From NCBI RefSeq assembly GCF_025766255.1, contig NW_026516716.1, forward strand, positions 233,402-297,401: 64,000 nt of DNA. The letters run 5' to 3'. Below are positions 11,079-23,380 of this stretch, piece by piece. Under the pieces are notes generated by a model. The model had not been told where the DNA came from. It ran no database searches and was given only the letters and a program-made list of their open reading frames with translations. The stretch comes from Zychaea mexicana. Taxonomy: Eukaryota > Mucoromycota > Mucoromycetes > Mucorales > Lichtheimiaceae. How positions within the stretch are numbered: position 1 is the stretch's first letter; every line of letters begins with the position of its first letter. The position numbers and the translations under genes were made by a program.

Positions 11079-11914
11079 TTAGAACTTCATGGCGTGAGGG
11101 AACTGGCCCTTGCTGAGGCTGAAGGACGACTTCAAGTAAGCAACGAACATGGGGTCCTTGGCAGCGGCAATGATATCCTTATCAACAGCCTTCTGGTCAG
11201 CAACCTTGTTTTCGGGGAGAGCAGCCTTCTTGGCCTAGTGATGATATAGCAAATGCGACATGTCAGCTATACAGAGTAGTCTCCCCTTTTTCTCTTTCTT
11301 TCACATTAACAGCACTTGTGTCCTCCACCCCTTGTGATCCATTTCTTACCTGTTCACCCTCAAGGAATTCCTTCTTGTCAGCCTTGCCAGACTTGCCAAA
11401 GTAAGCATCGTTGAACTTGGCATCAAGCTAATCAAGAACGACGGTTTTCCAATTAGTACACATTCTCCCTTCCCTACCAATTATCCCCGTAATAAATCCC
11501 AACTTCTTTTCGACTTGATGAAGAGAGTACTTGGGTGTGAACGTGATTGAAAAAAAAAATACATACCTTCACGCTGGAGAGGTCGAGCTTGGTGGAGGTG
11601 GCAATAACGTAAGCCTGGTTGACACGACGGAGAGGGACGCCGTTGACCTTGTAAGGGCCAGTGACCAACAAAAGACCACTGTCGAGCTGCTTCAAGAAGA
11701 CAACGCGCTTGCCACGGAAGCGACCGGCCAAGAGAATGAGGACGGTACCGGGCGTGATGTTCTTGCGGAGAGCAGCAGCCTTGGGCGACTTGCGCGAGAC
11801 CTTGGGCTGGGGAACGTCTTCGGCGGGATAGAAGCGAGGGGCCTTATCAGCAGGAATGGTACGCTTGTTACCGTTCTTGCCACCCTTAATTTCCTTGACC
11901 TTATCAGCAGCCAT
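11079..11914 (-). CDS. RPL6: 60S ribosomal protein L6 (eL6)
   Basis: Cytosolic large-subunit protein eL6, 193 aa from exons 11567-11914, 11350-11427 and 11079-11234. Diagnostic stretches are [58 protein letters not shown] and the family C-terminus [13 protein letters not shown]. The start ATG at 11914 gives [15 protein letters not shown], a basic N-terminus typical of fungal eL6. A CAG directly upstream of the ATG, preceded by CA-rich sequence, could be the acceptor of a leader intron, as is common in ribosomal protein genes. Codon use is noticeably biased (many C-ending codons) compared with neighbours, fitting high expression. Confidence 0.97.
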
Positions 11915-13367
11915 TGTTGAATTAACCTGTTGGTTGGTGTTGTTGGTGTGTGTATAAAAGAAAAAAGCGTAAAAACGTAAATTCAGTTTCGATCGATTCT
12001 TTTCGTACAAGGTTGACAATTTCCGAGTTCCTTCATTCGTTTTGTAATAGACATTCTAATCCATCCCACTAATCCATCCATCCATCCGTTTCTATACACA
12101 TCCATCCATATCTCGTATCCTATCCTTTCTTTTCGCTGTATCCCATACGCCTTCTATCAATCTTTTTAGCGGTAATTACCTCTCAAGGACGTTGCAAAAG
12201 AGGAAGATTATCTTCAAGCTGCTTCAAGCATATATGAAGCCGCAGTGCCTGTAATTCAAACACCGCCAAATTAATGCTTTGCTGGAAGGGCTTGTTGCGT
12301 TGCTACTGTTCCACCATATGGAACTGCAAAGCAAGTGTTGCAAGTACAAAGTAGCTCATCGTTTTATTTGGCATGTTAACCCTTTAATCTTGATGAGCTA
12401 CATGAGCCAGTATCTACTGATAGCTACTGTATCTCCTCTTTTTCTCTGATAAGCTGTTGCTACTTTCCGTCAATAAATCCATTCTGCTTCCCCTTTTCTT
12501 TGGTTGTGATCGGCCCCCTTCCTCGCCTCCCCTGCTCAGTAAATGACAGCAGCACCCTCTCCGGTTAAAGTAGCACATACAGTCAGGGCGACGAAAGTAT
12601 TTTTCAGCTTGTGCTGGCTCAAATAGTGATAGCAATCATTTTGGATATTACTACTAAATTGTTACAGTTGCTATGGCAACAGTACTATAACTGCTGCTGT
12701 ATGCAATATGAGGAATTGCAATTGTTACAACACAACCTCTCAAATTCTGGTTCAGCATGGAATTTAATCACTGTATTATATTATGCACCGTGAAACGTAT
12801 GGCTCTAAGCTTGCATTCATTCAATACCCATTTATTGTGCACGTATGATTGCTCGATAAATGGTATGCAACTTTCCAATATCATCAGTATATTTCATCCT
12901 TGGAACCGTATTTCTTTCCACCTGCTATAGAAGCTATAAGAGAAGAATCAGTGCTCATCAAGGGGACATGCGACACTGATATGATGATACATACGTAGTA
13001 GCTACTAGCAACAATTTTATATACATATACGTGGCTTTAAATACTACTTAGTAGTGAATTAAAGAAGGAGAAAACTAATTTTTTATGCTTTTATTGATGC
13101 GATAATATTATGATTGGGCGATGATAAATTGAGATTTGTGGATTAGAATGAAAAGAGCATCACAATATAAATATTAACATATCCTTCTATTGAGGTAATT
13201 GAATATAAGGGGAGGAATTGAAACAGCAAACCGCATATACACGCAAAATAAAAAGGAAAAGGTTACATTAGAGAGATTATTAAAGAGAAGAAAGAAAATA
13301 ATAAGCTGTCGACTTGTATGTAGACATTGTTGTTGTTCTTTGAGTTACTTGAGTCGATGTGATATTT
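11915..13367. other. Intergenic region upstream of RPL6
   Basis: About 1.45 kb with no supportable gene. It contains pyrimidine-rich RPL6 leader/promoter sequence with ATCC-type repeats (12060-12125) and, at 12667-12680, a near-perfect palindrome GTTGCTATGGCAAC that matches an RFX X-box with one mismatch. The stretch 13020-13300 is A+T-rich. Confidence 0.45.
12667..12680. promoter_or_regulatory. RFX X-box-like palindrome
   Basis: GTTGCTATGGCAAC differs at one position from the canonical X-box GTTGCCATGGCAAC bound by RFX factors (Crt1/Sak1 class in fungi). It lies about 750 bp upstream of RPL6 and about 690 bp beyond the stop of the CaaX-protein gene, so the target gene is unclear. A chance palindrome cannot be excluded. 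Confidence 0.3.
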
Positions 13368-13880
13368 TTACATGATTGTACAGGAGCATACACATTGGTT
13401 TTCAACAACCATGGAACGCCGTCTACCAGTTGTTTGTTGATGATGGTGATGGTGTGAGAATCGGTGGTATTCTGCTGGCGAAAAGATGTCAAATGTAGCT
13501 GTAGAACCAACGTCGCGAAAACTTTCGTGTGTTGTGGTTGTCGTTTCTTGTGGCAGTAACAGATTATCACTGTCCATGAAAATCAAGCTGTCGATAGCCG
13601 CGCTGGAATTGTTTAAAACAAGTGATGGATGGCGATAAAGACCGTAATGGATATCACCTGCAGTCATGGTCCCCGCCACTGGATTCGCCACAGCAACGGC
13701 GCTGGGACCAAACGCATCGATATCGTAGATTTTAACCCGTATTCGACGATCAAAGGCTTGATCCAGGAGAGCCGTGTGACGGTTGGACAGCCGCTTGTGG
13801 ACCATGCCGTTGGTGGAATACCAGTATGGAGCAGTATCAGAGGCATTACTATTATTGTTATTACTACTGCTATTTGACAT
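13368..13880 (-). CDS. Small CaaX-box protein of unknown function
   Basis: Single-exon ORF of 170 aa. The N-terminus is Ser/Asn-rich (MSNSSSNNNNSNASDTAPYW). A basic centre follows (HKRLSNRHTALLDQAFDRRIRV), then a Thr run, a His run (SHHHHHQQ) and a basic patch GRRRSM. The last residues are CVCSCTIM, and CTIM fits a farnesylation CaaX box (Met last), with extra cysteines just upstream that could be palmitoylated. Together with the basic patch this suggests a small plasma-membrane-tethered protein. I recognise no domain. The start at 13880 is the only long-frame ATG. An upstream exon is possible but not needed. Confidence 0.6.
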   Translation of the reverse strand: MSNSSSNNNNSNASDTAPYWYSTNGMVHKRLSNRHTALLDQAFDRRIRVKIYDIDAFGPSAVAVANPVAGTMTAGDIHYGLYRHPSLVLNNSSAAIDSLIFMDSDNLLLPQETTTTTHESFRDVGSTATFDIFSPAEYHRFSHHHHHQQTTGRRRSMVVENQCVCSCTIM

Positions 13881-15269
13881 TGTTGCTAAAGTTATGATAT
13901 ATACGTAAAACTAAGGAAAAAGAACGAAAAAAAGAGGGAAAAAAGATATCTAGAGGGGTCCAAGATGTGCTTTTGTGCATCCAAATTATTTGGATGCTGT
14001 TTTCTTCTTGTCTTCATGATTATAGACATAAGATCGGCAGATAGGTAGACAGGACGTCGAGCAGGAGTGGGGGGAGAGGAGAGAGTAAGTGCGAGTGTGA
14101 AAGAGGGAGAAGAAGGGACACACATATAAAAAAGGTTAATGCCTCCTTTTTCGTCATCGTCATTATCATTACCAGTGTTGTTTCTACATACAGCCGCTAC
14201 CACCGCCACAGTCTAGCTTGTACAATGTGCTGTTCTTTTTCTCCTTTTGCCTATGGATAGAATATAACAGAGACCATGTACACACTTTTAAGAGAAACAC
14301 CTCTACTTGTTGTCAGCACTCGTGTTAACGGCTGGAAACTGCTGCTGTTGTGGTGTGTTTGTTTTAGACCAGATTGGGGTGCTGTACTATTAGCTAGTGT
14401 GGGTTTTTGCGATTTGACATTGCTTCCTTCAACTCCTGCAAGAACTTTCGTAGCGCAGCATATTTTTCATGTACGTGATGTGTCTCGTAAACTTTATCAC
14501 CTCAAGCTCTGGGATGATTATTTATACCATTTTGCATTTGCGTGCAACGGTGCATATAGGATGGCATGATCCAACCGCACAATATACAAAACCATGTCCC
14601 TTTATGATGGTACACACACACACAATGAGGAATAGATCACGCACTTTTGAAAAAAATAAGATCATGTGCGTGCATGAGCTAAGCCATAAACATACATCGT
14701 TTGCAACGGTTCTTTTCTATCAAGTGATATTGTGATTGTCCTCTATAATTGCAAATCATTTATGATGGGGATAAGGAAAAGACGACGTATGATATGCAAA
14801 TTTACCAGCCAATAAACAGCAGTTATCAATACCACTGTATGTACTTACAGATGTATACTGTGCTGTCGGTTACCCTTTACTCCTGCTCCTCCCGCTCCCT
14901 TGGACTCCAGTCAAATCCTTCTCCCTTAAAAACGCTCCCCTTACTGATGTAATATCCTCCTCTCCGTAATGTTTTCCTTAAAATTGGCTGGTGGTTTACT
15001 ATTACTATACTGCACATTGCTACATACCAACTGCCATGTATGGGCATTATTGTCAATTTTCTTCCATAGCACATCACAAACATGACCGTGATACCCAGCG
15101 CCCTCTCTCCGTGTATTACAGTATGCGTTACAGTACCCCTCTGTTAGCAGTGGTAGTAAACAGCAGTATTTCCTCAATAGCAGTTCACTCGGTTTCCTCA
15201 TGCTTGTATCTTAAGAAGAAATTAGAAAAAAAATCTGATCTAAATTACACAGAATGTATATTACTCTAA
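13881..15269. other. Intergenic region
   Basis: About 1.4 kb between the CaaX gene start and the PSD1 stop. Several ORFs of 60-100 codons exist on both strands but none shows a recognisable motif or splice context. I see nothing functional here. Confidence 0.4.
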
Positions 15270-16838
15270 TCAGGAAGTGGTAGTAGAAGATGAAGAAGTT
15301 GACTTGACCTCTTCTACTTGCTTTTGTTCTACGAGTTCGCCCAAAGGCTGACCCATTCTAACGGTCTGACCTGCAGCAATTTTGAATTGGAACGAGGCTG
15401 GAGCCTCGAATACAAGCACAACCGTCGATCCCAAATAGAAGCCACCCATTTCTTCACCATGTCGCAACGCCTTGCCACCCAGTAACTTGCTTGCTGATTT
15501 GTACGATACTTCGGTATATGTTCCCAAAGGAAGATCCTCTTTTCGGTTGGTTTTGAGAGCCTATGTTGTATCAAATGTTGAAAATTGCACGTTAGCCACT
15601 GCCTTGTTTTACTGGTTTCATCAACTGCATCCATCATGCAAATTAATGATAAAGAACTGGTACTAGCAATTACCTCATCGAACTTGATATGTATCGACCC
15701 GACGTTCGTGGCGCCAACAGGTGTCATGGAGAAAAAGCCATGCTTCCATTTACCAAGCAAGACCACACGCTCGTTCAACACAAACAAATTCTGAAGCAAC
15801 TTGACAAAGTAAGGCGATACCGAGAACAATTCACCAGCAAAGTGTCTTCGCTTTTGAACGACCCAGCTTGTGGGCGAATGGAATCGATGGTAATCGCCTG
15901 GTGCCAAATAGATAACGCAGAAGAACAAGGCATTGCCAGGCTTGACATTATGCTCGCCCACAGAAGTGCCAGGCTTGACATCAGATAAATTGAGCAAGGC
16001 GGTAGAGCTGCTGTCTGTCTTATTGTTCTCTTCATCATCGCGTGCCAAACCGTCGGGACCGACGGTACTCTCAACCTTGACGCCATGACCCTCTTGGCCA
16101 CCCAGCATATCGTCCAGCGAATATTGGATACCGTTGACGTTGGCAAATGCTTCCTCGTCTACCGATTCACCTTCAGCCATTTGCGCGTCTATTGTTGGTA
16201 CGGAGGACGTGTCATCTGTGCCCAACAACGCGTCTAACGAATACGTGACTCCCTTGATTTGTTCGATTTCGCGTTCGTTGACAATACCAAAGTGTAACAC
16301 TTTGCCGTCAGATGGCGATACCTAATTTTGTTAACACGTGAAAAATTTAATTGAAAAAAAAAACCATCATCAGTTACTTCTCTTTTACTATATTTGGCTC
16401 TTTTGACACATTATACACAAGTTTTACCAGAGGTGTATTAGCAATAGGTCGAGCACCATCCTTCAGTTCACGATAAAAGAATTCGGCGAGGTTCTTATAT
16501 GCGTACAAGTTGGGGTTCTTCATTTCTTCTAGGTTACAGCCAAAGAGCCAGCTATACAGCTTAAACCCGGCAGGTCGTAAGGGCTCAGGAATGGTCAGCG
16601 AGTTGAAAGCGCCCCAGAGTCGCGATATACTTCGTAGAGGCAAAGCTGCTGCTACGTGAACTTGCCAGGGGCCCGAGGCAACATATTTTGGTTTGGGCCG
16701 ATTTTCGATTTCGCGATCCCGGACATGACGGTATTGAATGTAGCCAATTACTGCCAAACCCAAACCTACTGGCATGGGCGACCATTTGGTTTCTGTGCTA
16801 TTCCATGCATGCCGTAAACGTTCTAGATTTTTCAGCAT
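15270..16838 (-). CDS. PSD1: Phosphatidylserine decarboxylase, mitochondrial type I
   Basis: Makes phosphatidylethanolamine from phosphatidylserine at the mitochondrial inner membrane. Exons 16428-16838, 15674-16321 and 15270-15560 give 449 aa. A short basic N-terminus leads to a probable TM segment (MPVGLGLAVIGYIQYRH). Family motifs are present: VSPSDGKV (138-145), YLAPGDYHRFHSP, and FYLGSTVVLVFE with the autocatalytic LGST at 396-399. Cleavage before S398 would give the pyruvoyl group, and the remainder forms the small alpha chain. An odd feature is the YSLD-type segment after the SDGK motif, which is present twice (160-171 and 200-211). The C-terminus ends in a Ser/Thr run. The start ATG at 16838 is the first in the frame. 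Confidence 0.95.
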
Positions 16839-17982
16839 GTCATAGATATATAGATGTATACAGGTATATTAGAGTATTAATAATTTTGTATAAGTGACGG
16901 AAAGAAGGGCACAAAAAATATAGTTACGGAGTACATAACGAAACGATAATACGTTACCAAAAAGTGGCTTTTGCTTTTGCTCTTGTGAATGAGCGAGACG
17001 TTTTTGGCAATGAATAAGTGGGCTTCTTGCACGACATGTACCGTGCAACATGTACAATGCTTGCCGAGAAAGCAAAGGGTTTGGCATGATCCCGTATGCT
17101 TGGTATATAGGTTAAAGGAAAGCAAAAGAAAAGCTCAAACAACGAAAATTTCTTTTTTTACCTCTCGCGTGCTGGCTTTTCAGCTGTTATTGTTGGTCAG
17201 CATGAACCACGCACCAACCAAAGGAAAGCAATTGGTTTCAGCAACTTATGTTTCTATCAAGGGCGCGAATACTAGAAACCGTTGGGTCATGGCAGGGAGA
17301 ATATGCACGTCCAGCTATTAGGTGGTCAGTGCAAGCTGAAAGCACACAAGCGATGATTGAACGAAGTACTTTCACTGTCACAAACCCTAATAGCACATCT
17401 AAATTTTAGCCGCTACACTTGCACTAGTAAGCCGTCGACACGTATTTTGAGCTATTGTAGACATATACCTAAGCATACATAGGCGGGATGGAACTTGAAC
17501 AAACAAGTGAGCACATCCAGTAGATCACGCTTGCGCTGTACGTGTAACTAGGAGATCCGATAATCATGGAGTTTCTGAACGACATCAACACGAGAGATCG
17601 GGACTTTTGACATAAAATATCATGTCAAGACTTTGCACTCATGCATTCGAGAAGGAGCTTCGAATGGACAACCTCCTGTTAAGCCACGAATTACTACTGA
17701 GACCTGACAAGGAGACAGCATCTCCTAGTTGTCAACGATATGCTATTGATTACAATATGAGCATACTTTGTATTCTTTGCAGAAGTTATAAAAGAGAAGG
17801 ATGCCACGTTTACGAGTGTATAATATAATGTAACAAATAGTCCTTCCAGGAACAAGGGTGAAAATCACAATTTCTTAGAGCTGGGTAGTTGGTGTAGCGG
17901 GGACTTAAAGCCTTCGCTAAGTTTGTGAAGCGCAGGCAACTTGTTCTTTTTTTTTTTGCTTTCCCGTCAAAAATAAATAATA
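16839..17982. other. Divergent intergenic region, PSD1 / zinc-finger gene
   Basis: About 1.1 kb shared upstream region with no supportable gene. Overlapping minus-strand ORFs at 16870-17140 are low in information and lack motifs. Confidence 0.4.
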
Positions 17983-20127
17983 ATGACATCCCCAAGCTCG
18001 TCCGTCGACATGGACATCTCTGATGGCTCAGATCACGGATCGGTCTCTAATATGAGTGACATGGAGGTTGCCGACTACGATGACGAAATTTCTCAAAGCC
18101 CATTTAAAGTGGCGAACAGTTCAACATCTATGAAAGCTCAACAACGGCAACATCAACAACAGCAAATAGCTATGCAGCCGCATGAGCTAGCGTCAGCAGC
18201 AGCAGCAGCAGCTTACACGGCCACTGTTTCTGAAGGCTTACAGCAATCGTATGCTTATTATGTAAGATATTTTGTTTTTCTTTTATTCTATTATATGATC
18301 TCCCGTCGAATTTCATATTTATAAAAAACTTTTTGGACCATCACAACTACCATCGCCACCAACGCTGGCACAGTACCCATACCAGGATTATTTATATTTC
18401 GGTCAGCCGCAACAACCCGTCAAGATACCACCAGCACCTTCACCAAATCGACAAATCCACGTCAATCCGTCAAAACACAATACGCTCTTTGATGCGACTG
18501 TAACGACAGCGGCAACAACAGGAAATACTACTGCATCTCTAGCGGCCATTGCTACTGCTGCCGATAGCGATAAGAAGATTGATGAAGATATGGATAAATA
18601 TGACGATAACGACAGTGACTCGCTATCTAGCTTTGTTACAGCCCCACTCTACACGGTGAACGAGTCGGAAGAGGAGCCAGGATTGATTAGAGACGAGGAT
18701 GAAGATGACATGGAGACTTTGGCATGGTATAAGCACCAGGTATCCAAGTTCGATACCGAGATTGAAACCACAAAAAAGGAGAAGCGTGGGCTTGAACAGG
18801 AACTGTTACGTCTGCAGGTACTGCTTTCGATGGAAAAGAACAAGATGAAGTCGCGAAAGAAGGGAAAGATGAAGGCTCAGGTGAAGCAGCAGCAGCCGTC
18901 AACGGTATCTCCAGTTGCAAAAAAGGATTCGAGGATCGCTACAACAACGCCACCGTTACAATCATCATCAACCACAAGCAAGCGTGCCTTGTCGATATCT
19001 CTTCCATCGTCACCATTATCAACAACTGCCGGGAACGAAGCGACGCGAAAGAAAGGAAAGAATAACGCGCCTACTATCTCATCATCATCACCATCATCTA
19101 GGAAAGCGTTACCGCAATTAAAGGAGTCGTTTGTAATTGCGGAACCAGCGAAATCGTCACCACCAACAGTCAGTATGTCATCTTTATCGCTACAACCAGC
19201 GATTGAGAAACAAACTTCACCATCATCTAAACCAGCTACTGCAAACCTGGGATTGGTGACACCGAACACGCCGTCCATTGCATCAAAACCAATCAACACT
19301 GCAACCCAATCATCAGCAGGACCAGTGGGCGCTTCTTCCTTCATACCATCGACGGCTGGAGCTCAAGCGTCTCCGCGTCCGCCTTCAACATTTACAAGTA
19401 GTCAGCAACGGCTCCAAAAACACCAACCAGTTACTGTCTCGGCAGCCAATATCAGCAAGCAACTAAAGACTTCAGTTGATGTTGCATCACCAACAATAGC
19501 AAAGACACCCGCATTGCGATCACTACAAAACCAAAGAGCGAATGCTGTAAGGGATTTTTCAAACAAAAACGTTTTTTGCTCATTGATGATCTTCTGATCC
19601 TCACTACCTGCTCCTTTGGCGGAGACTTCGCTTTTCTTTTTCCTGTGTTTCTTTACACCTTTTTGTTTTTTTTTCTCGATATCGTTTTTTCCCTTAGATC
19701 ACAGCCCATAACAGCGAGTCCAAAATCTCTATCAATCCAGCGACGAAAAGGATAGTTGAGGAACATCGGGGCAGCAAGGTTAGAAAATTTGAATTTATAT
19801 GAAGTAGTAGTAGATTCCATGTGCAATCTCTAGGCAAGCGATTTCACACAGATGATGAGCTGCTAGGGTGCTTTCAAGGCATACGAGTCGCCACTCCAAC
19901 GGTTCGGGTTTTCCGGCACAAGCAATATCAATCCTAGTAGTAGCAGCGGTATTAACAGCAACAACACCAACGTAAATGGCAATGGTGCTACCAGCACCAG
20001 CAACAATGATGGTAATGGGTTGAGCGTGGAGAATGTGAACCGGGAACTTTGCAGTTTCGAAACGGTGGGTGGTCAGTGTAACGATGATACCTGTCAAGCA
20101 CTCCATTTTCGTGATTTCAATACATAG
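17983..20127 (+). CDS. ZFC3H1/Red1-type zinc-finger protein
   Basis: 597-aa protein from exons 17983-18261, 18374-19546, 19698-19778 and 19867-20127 (exon 2 may instead begin at 18386). Most of it is low-complexity: Ser/Asp-rich N-terminus, Gln and Ala runs, a predicted coiled coil (about 190-235, with TKKEKRGLEQELLRLQVLL), then Ser/Thr/Pro-rich sequence. The conserved part is the extreme C-terminus: AFKAYESPLQ, then NRELCSFETVGGQCND and TCQALHF, a C-x8-C-x4-C-x3-H finger (C573, C582, C587, H591). This is the putative zinc finger found in fission yeast Red1 and human ZFC3H1, scaffolds that link the Mtr4-type helicase to exosome decay of nuclear RNA. The role is by homology only. The gene converges on MEF2. 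Confidence 0.8.
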
Positions 20128-20513
20128 TGCATGAAGAAAAAAACGAATAATAAAGACCAACAGACAACAACTGTACATTTACTTGTTGTATATATAATAT
20201 CTAGTACAATGCTTGTTTTTATTTTGTGTGATTTGGTAAGAAAGGATGTATTTGTTATGTGCACAGAGAGAGAAACGAATGTTTTTTGGACGGTGCATGA
20301 GTAATACAACAGATGTTTTTTTTGGTGTGCGGCTCCAACATAAGACTACCTTCGTTTTTTATATCTTTTGTCTGCTTACATACCAACTTCAGCAATCGCT
20401 ACTGTATTTTCAACTCATAAGCTCGTAAAACAACAAACGTGGACTTACAGTATTGATTTTACTTCTACTATTACTATATATATGTACAAATAGGTTCAAT
20501 TTTTTCTACTCTA
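20128..20513. other. Convergent spacer between zinc-finger gene and MEF2
   Basis: A+T-rich 386-bp spacer that must hold both 3' ends. No gene seen. Confidence 0.5.
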
Positions 20514-23380
20514 TTAATATCCGCGCATGTCATCAACGACTGCACGCTCTCTATCTTTGCTCATTTGGCCATAACCAATAACGCGCATCGAAAAACTGCC
20601 ACTTCCTCCGGTCAAACTGCGTAAAGCATTAGAGTACCCAAGCATCGAGCTCAACGGTACGTGTGCCTTCACTACTTGCTTTGACTTGTATTCGCCCACC
20701 TCATTGTTGGCCAGCAACGAATCTGGAGGGGCATACACTTGAGCATCTTGTTGATAGCTCTCGTTTGCATCATCTCCCACTGACGACTCAAGTCCTATGA
20801 CGTGACCACGACGAGTACCGCTCAAATCACTGACGACGCTGCCGATATCGCTTTCGTTCACCTCTGTGTGGACTTCCATCATAGGTTCTAGCATACATGG
20901 GCTTGCTTGTTTAATAGCTTCTTGGATGCCGTTGGCTACGCAAGCAGAAATGCTTCCAGTAGATGTATCCTGACCGAACATTTCCAAATCATGCACCTTG
21001 ACCTTGAGTTTGGTTAACGGGAAACCAAGGATAGCACCGCGTGCAAGGCCAGAAAGTAAACCTGTGTGGATTGCTCGCCGTACATCTTCTTTGCTCAATT
21101 GTGAAGAATCGCTTGAAGTTGACGATGATGGTGCTTGCTGCTGATCCTTGCTTCCGGCCAACTGTCCAAGGTCCATTTGCAAGTAATTACCCGAGTCCAC
21201 TAGGCTTGTTCCGTCATCCTGATAATCCTCATCGACTGGTACCAGCTCCACTTTACACTTGGCCTTGGATCGTTTACCCATCACTTCACGGTCATAGCTG
21301 GCAGATACTGCAGCCTCAGATTGACATGTTTCTCTGTAGCTGATACGCATCTTACCCACTTCGACCTTGCACTTGAAATCGTTGATAAGACGGTCCTTGA
21401 CGATTTCTAAATGCAATTCACCCATACCACTGATCAAGGTTTGTCCGCTGTCTTCGTCAGTCCAGACTTTGAGGGAAGGGTCCTCCCGTGTCAGGTTTTT
21501 TAGCGCTTCATCAACTGCCTTTTCTTCGGATACAGATGCTGGTTCAATTGCAGAGAAAAAGGCTGGACTAGGGATATCAATGTTGCCGAGCTGCAAATTG
21601 GATTTGATCGAGCTGGTATCGTTGGATTGGACGAGGGTGTCGCCGGTGCGGGTATTCTTGAGACCAACAACAACACCAATATTTCCAGCAGTGATCGATG
21701 GAATATCTTCGGCTTCACGGGCATACATTTGCAAAAGCTTGTTGACACGTTCTTTACAATCCATAGTTGTGTTATACAGGGTCATGCGTTTGTTGAGTTT
21801 ACCTATAGCGCAATGAGGGAAAAAAAACTTAGCCGAGCAAAAGGAAGAAGTTGTCACTAATAGTGAAAAAGAGAAAATAATGACTACCCGAATAGACCTT
21901 GACGTACACCAATGGACCTGCACGACTATCGTGTGTCACTTTGAATGCCAGGGCACACAACTTGCCGTTTTCTTCCAAAGGGATCAGTGCATGCTTGCTG
22001 CCATCAATGGTTGCCAAAGCGGCAGGTCGATCAGCGGGACTTGGCAAGTAATCCAAGATTGCGTCCAAAACAGGCTGTACACCGAGATTCTTAAACGCAG
22101 AGCCACATAATACAGGCACTGCTTTGTTTGCTAATGTAACACGGCGCAGGGATTCCTTGAGGGCCTCTGCCGAGACGCGCATATGGTCACCATCAGCCTC
22201 CTCAAAGAACACTTCGACGATACCGTCATCCAACTCGGCAAGTGATTCAACAAGCGCCATGCGGCCACGTGTAGCTTCTTGATATAAAGCGCTATTAGTT
22301 TCTTCCTTAAGTGGTGTACGTTCCATAGTAGCCCCATCCGCATTATCCCATTGGATCGATTCCATCGTCACCATATCCGCAACACCAACAATTCCTTTTC
22401 CACTGGGATCCATGACGGGTAGCTGAAGAGCGAGTGGGCGTGCTCGCAGTTTTTTCCAAATTTCTTGAATCGTTCGTCCATACGCTGCACCGATCCGATC
22501 CATCTTGTTAACAAATGCAATGCGCGGGATTTCGTAGTGTTCCGATTGCCGCCACACTGTCTCAGTTTGTGCTTCTACACCTGCCACACCGTCTAGGATG
22601 GTGACCGCACCATCAAGTACACGAACAGCACGTTCGACCTCCATCGTAAAATCGACGTGACCAGGTGTATCGATCAAATTGATGCGGTTGCCTTTCCATC
22701 CAAACGTGATAGCTGCGCTGTTGATTGTAATGCCTCGTTCTCGTTCAGCTTTAAGGTAGTCCATCACTGTATCACCGTCGTCGATGTCTACATATCCACA
22801 AAGAATGGTGTGATGTTATTAATATAATTCAACTTATAGTACTATATGGAAAGAAGAGTGGCCCAAACCTCCAATTCTTTTTGTAACGCCGGCATAGTAC
22901 AGCATGCGTTCGGTAGTGGTTGTTTTGCCTTTTTATTAAGAAATAGATACTTCAGCAACCTTGTTTATCAATTTATACATCATATTATGTTTTTTACCTG
23001 CATCGATATGTGCAATAATACCAATGTTGCGCGTCTTTGGTATCGAGAAATCTTTGACATCTACACATAATAAGTCAGATCGCACCAATTATTACCATGA
23101 GGGGCCACATGGCGTTGGAAGAAGAAAAATTGATTTACCTGACGCAAATGATCGAGTAAGCTTGTTCTTTGACAGTAAGCAAGTTACTGGACGAGAAAGT
23201 CGTGTTCGGATCGTCTGTCGATTCAGTAACAGCAATGTCATTTTGCGTACCCAGCTTAGATAAAATCAACAGACGAACGGAACTGGTCCCGATTTTGCGT
23301 TTGTTAGTGTCGCACAAAACATTTTTGCGCCACTCGCCGCAACCCTTGTTCATGCGCGACAACACAATTAATGTAAACAT
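20514..23380 (-). CDS. MEF2: Mitochondrial elongation factor G2 / ribosome-releasing factor 2
   Basis: Translational GTPase that works with mitochondrial RRF to split ribosomes after termination. Exons 23251-23380, 22998-23060, 22869-22928, 21888-22787 and 20514-21802 give 813 aa. G1 is [20 protein letters not shown], rebuilt across an intron. Further motifs are G2 RERGITINSAAITF, G3 DTPGHVDF and G4 NKMD. Domain II-V motifs include VPVLCGSAFKN, SGMGELHLEIVKDRL and PLSSMLGYSNALRSLTGGSGSF. The IDDGDTVMD insert after the P-loop is typical of the GFM2/MEF2 branch rather than MEF1. An N-terminal arginine/lysine-rich leader fits mitochondrial import; a second in-frame ATG ten codons in is an alternative start. 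Domain IV carries a Ser/Gln-rich, probably disordered insert (DQQQAPSSSTSSDSSQ). Confidence 0.94.

Noticed and set aside
11531..11920. 129-codon plus-strand ORF
   Set aside because: Antisense shadow of RPL6 exon 1, created by its biased codon use.
18877..19344. 155-codon minus-strand ORF
   Set aside because: Antisense shadow of the Ser/Thr/Pro-rich exon of the zinc-finger gene.
21367..21816. 149-codon plus-strand ORF
   Set aside because: Antisense shadow of the last MEF2 exon.
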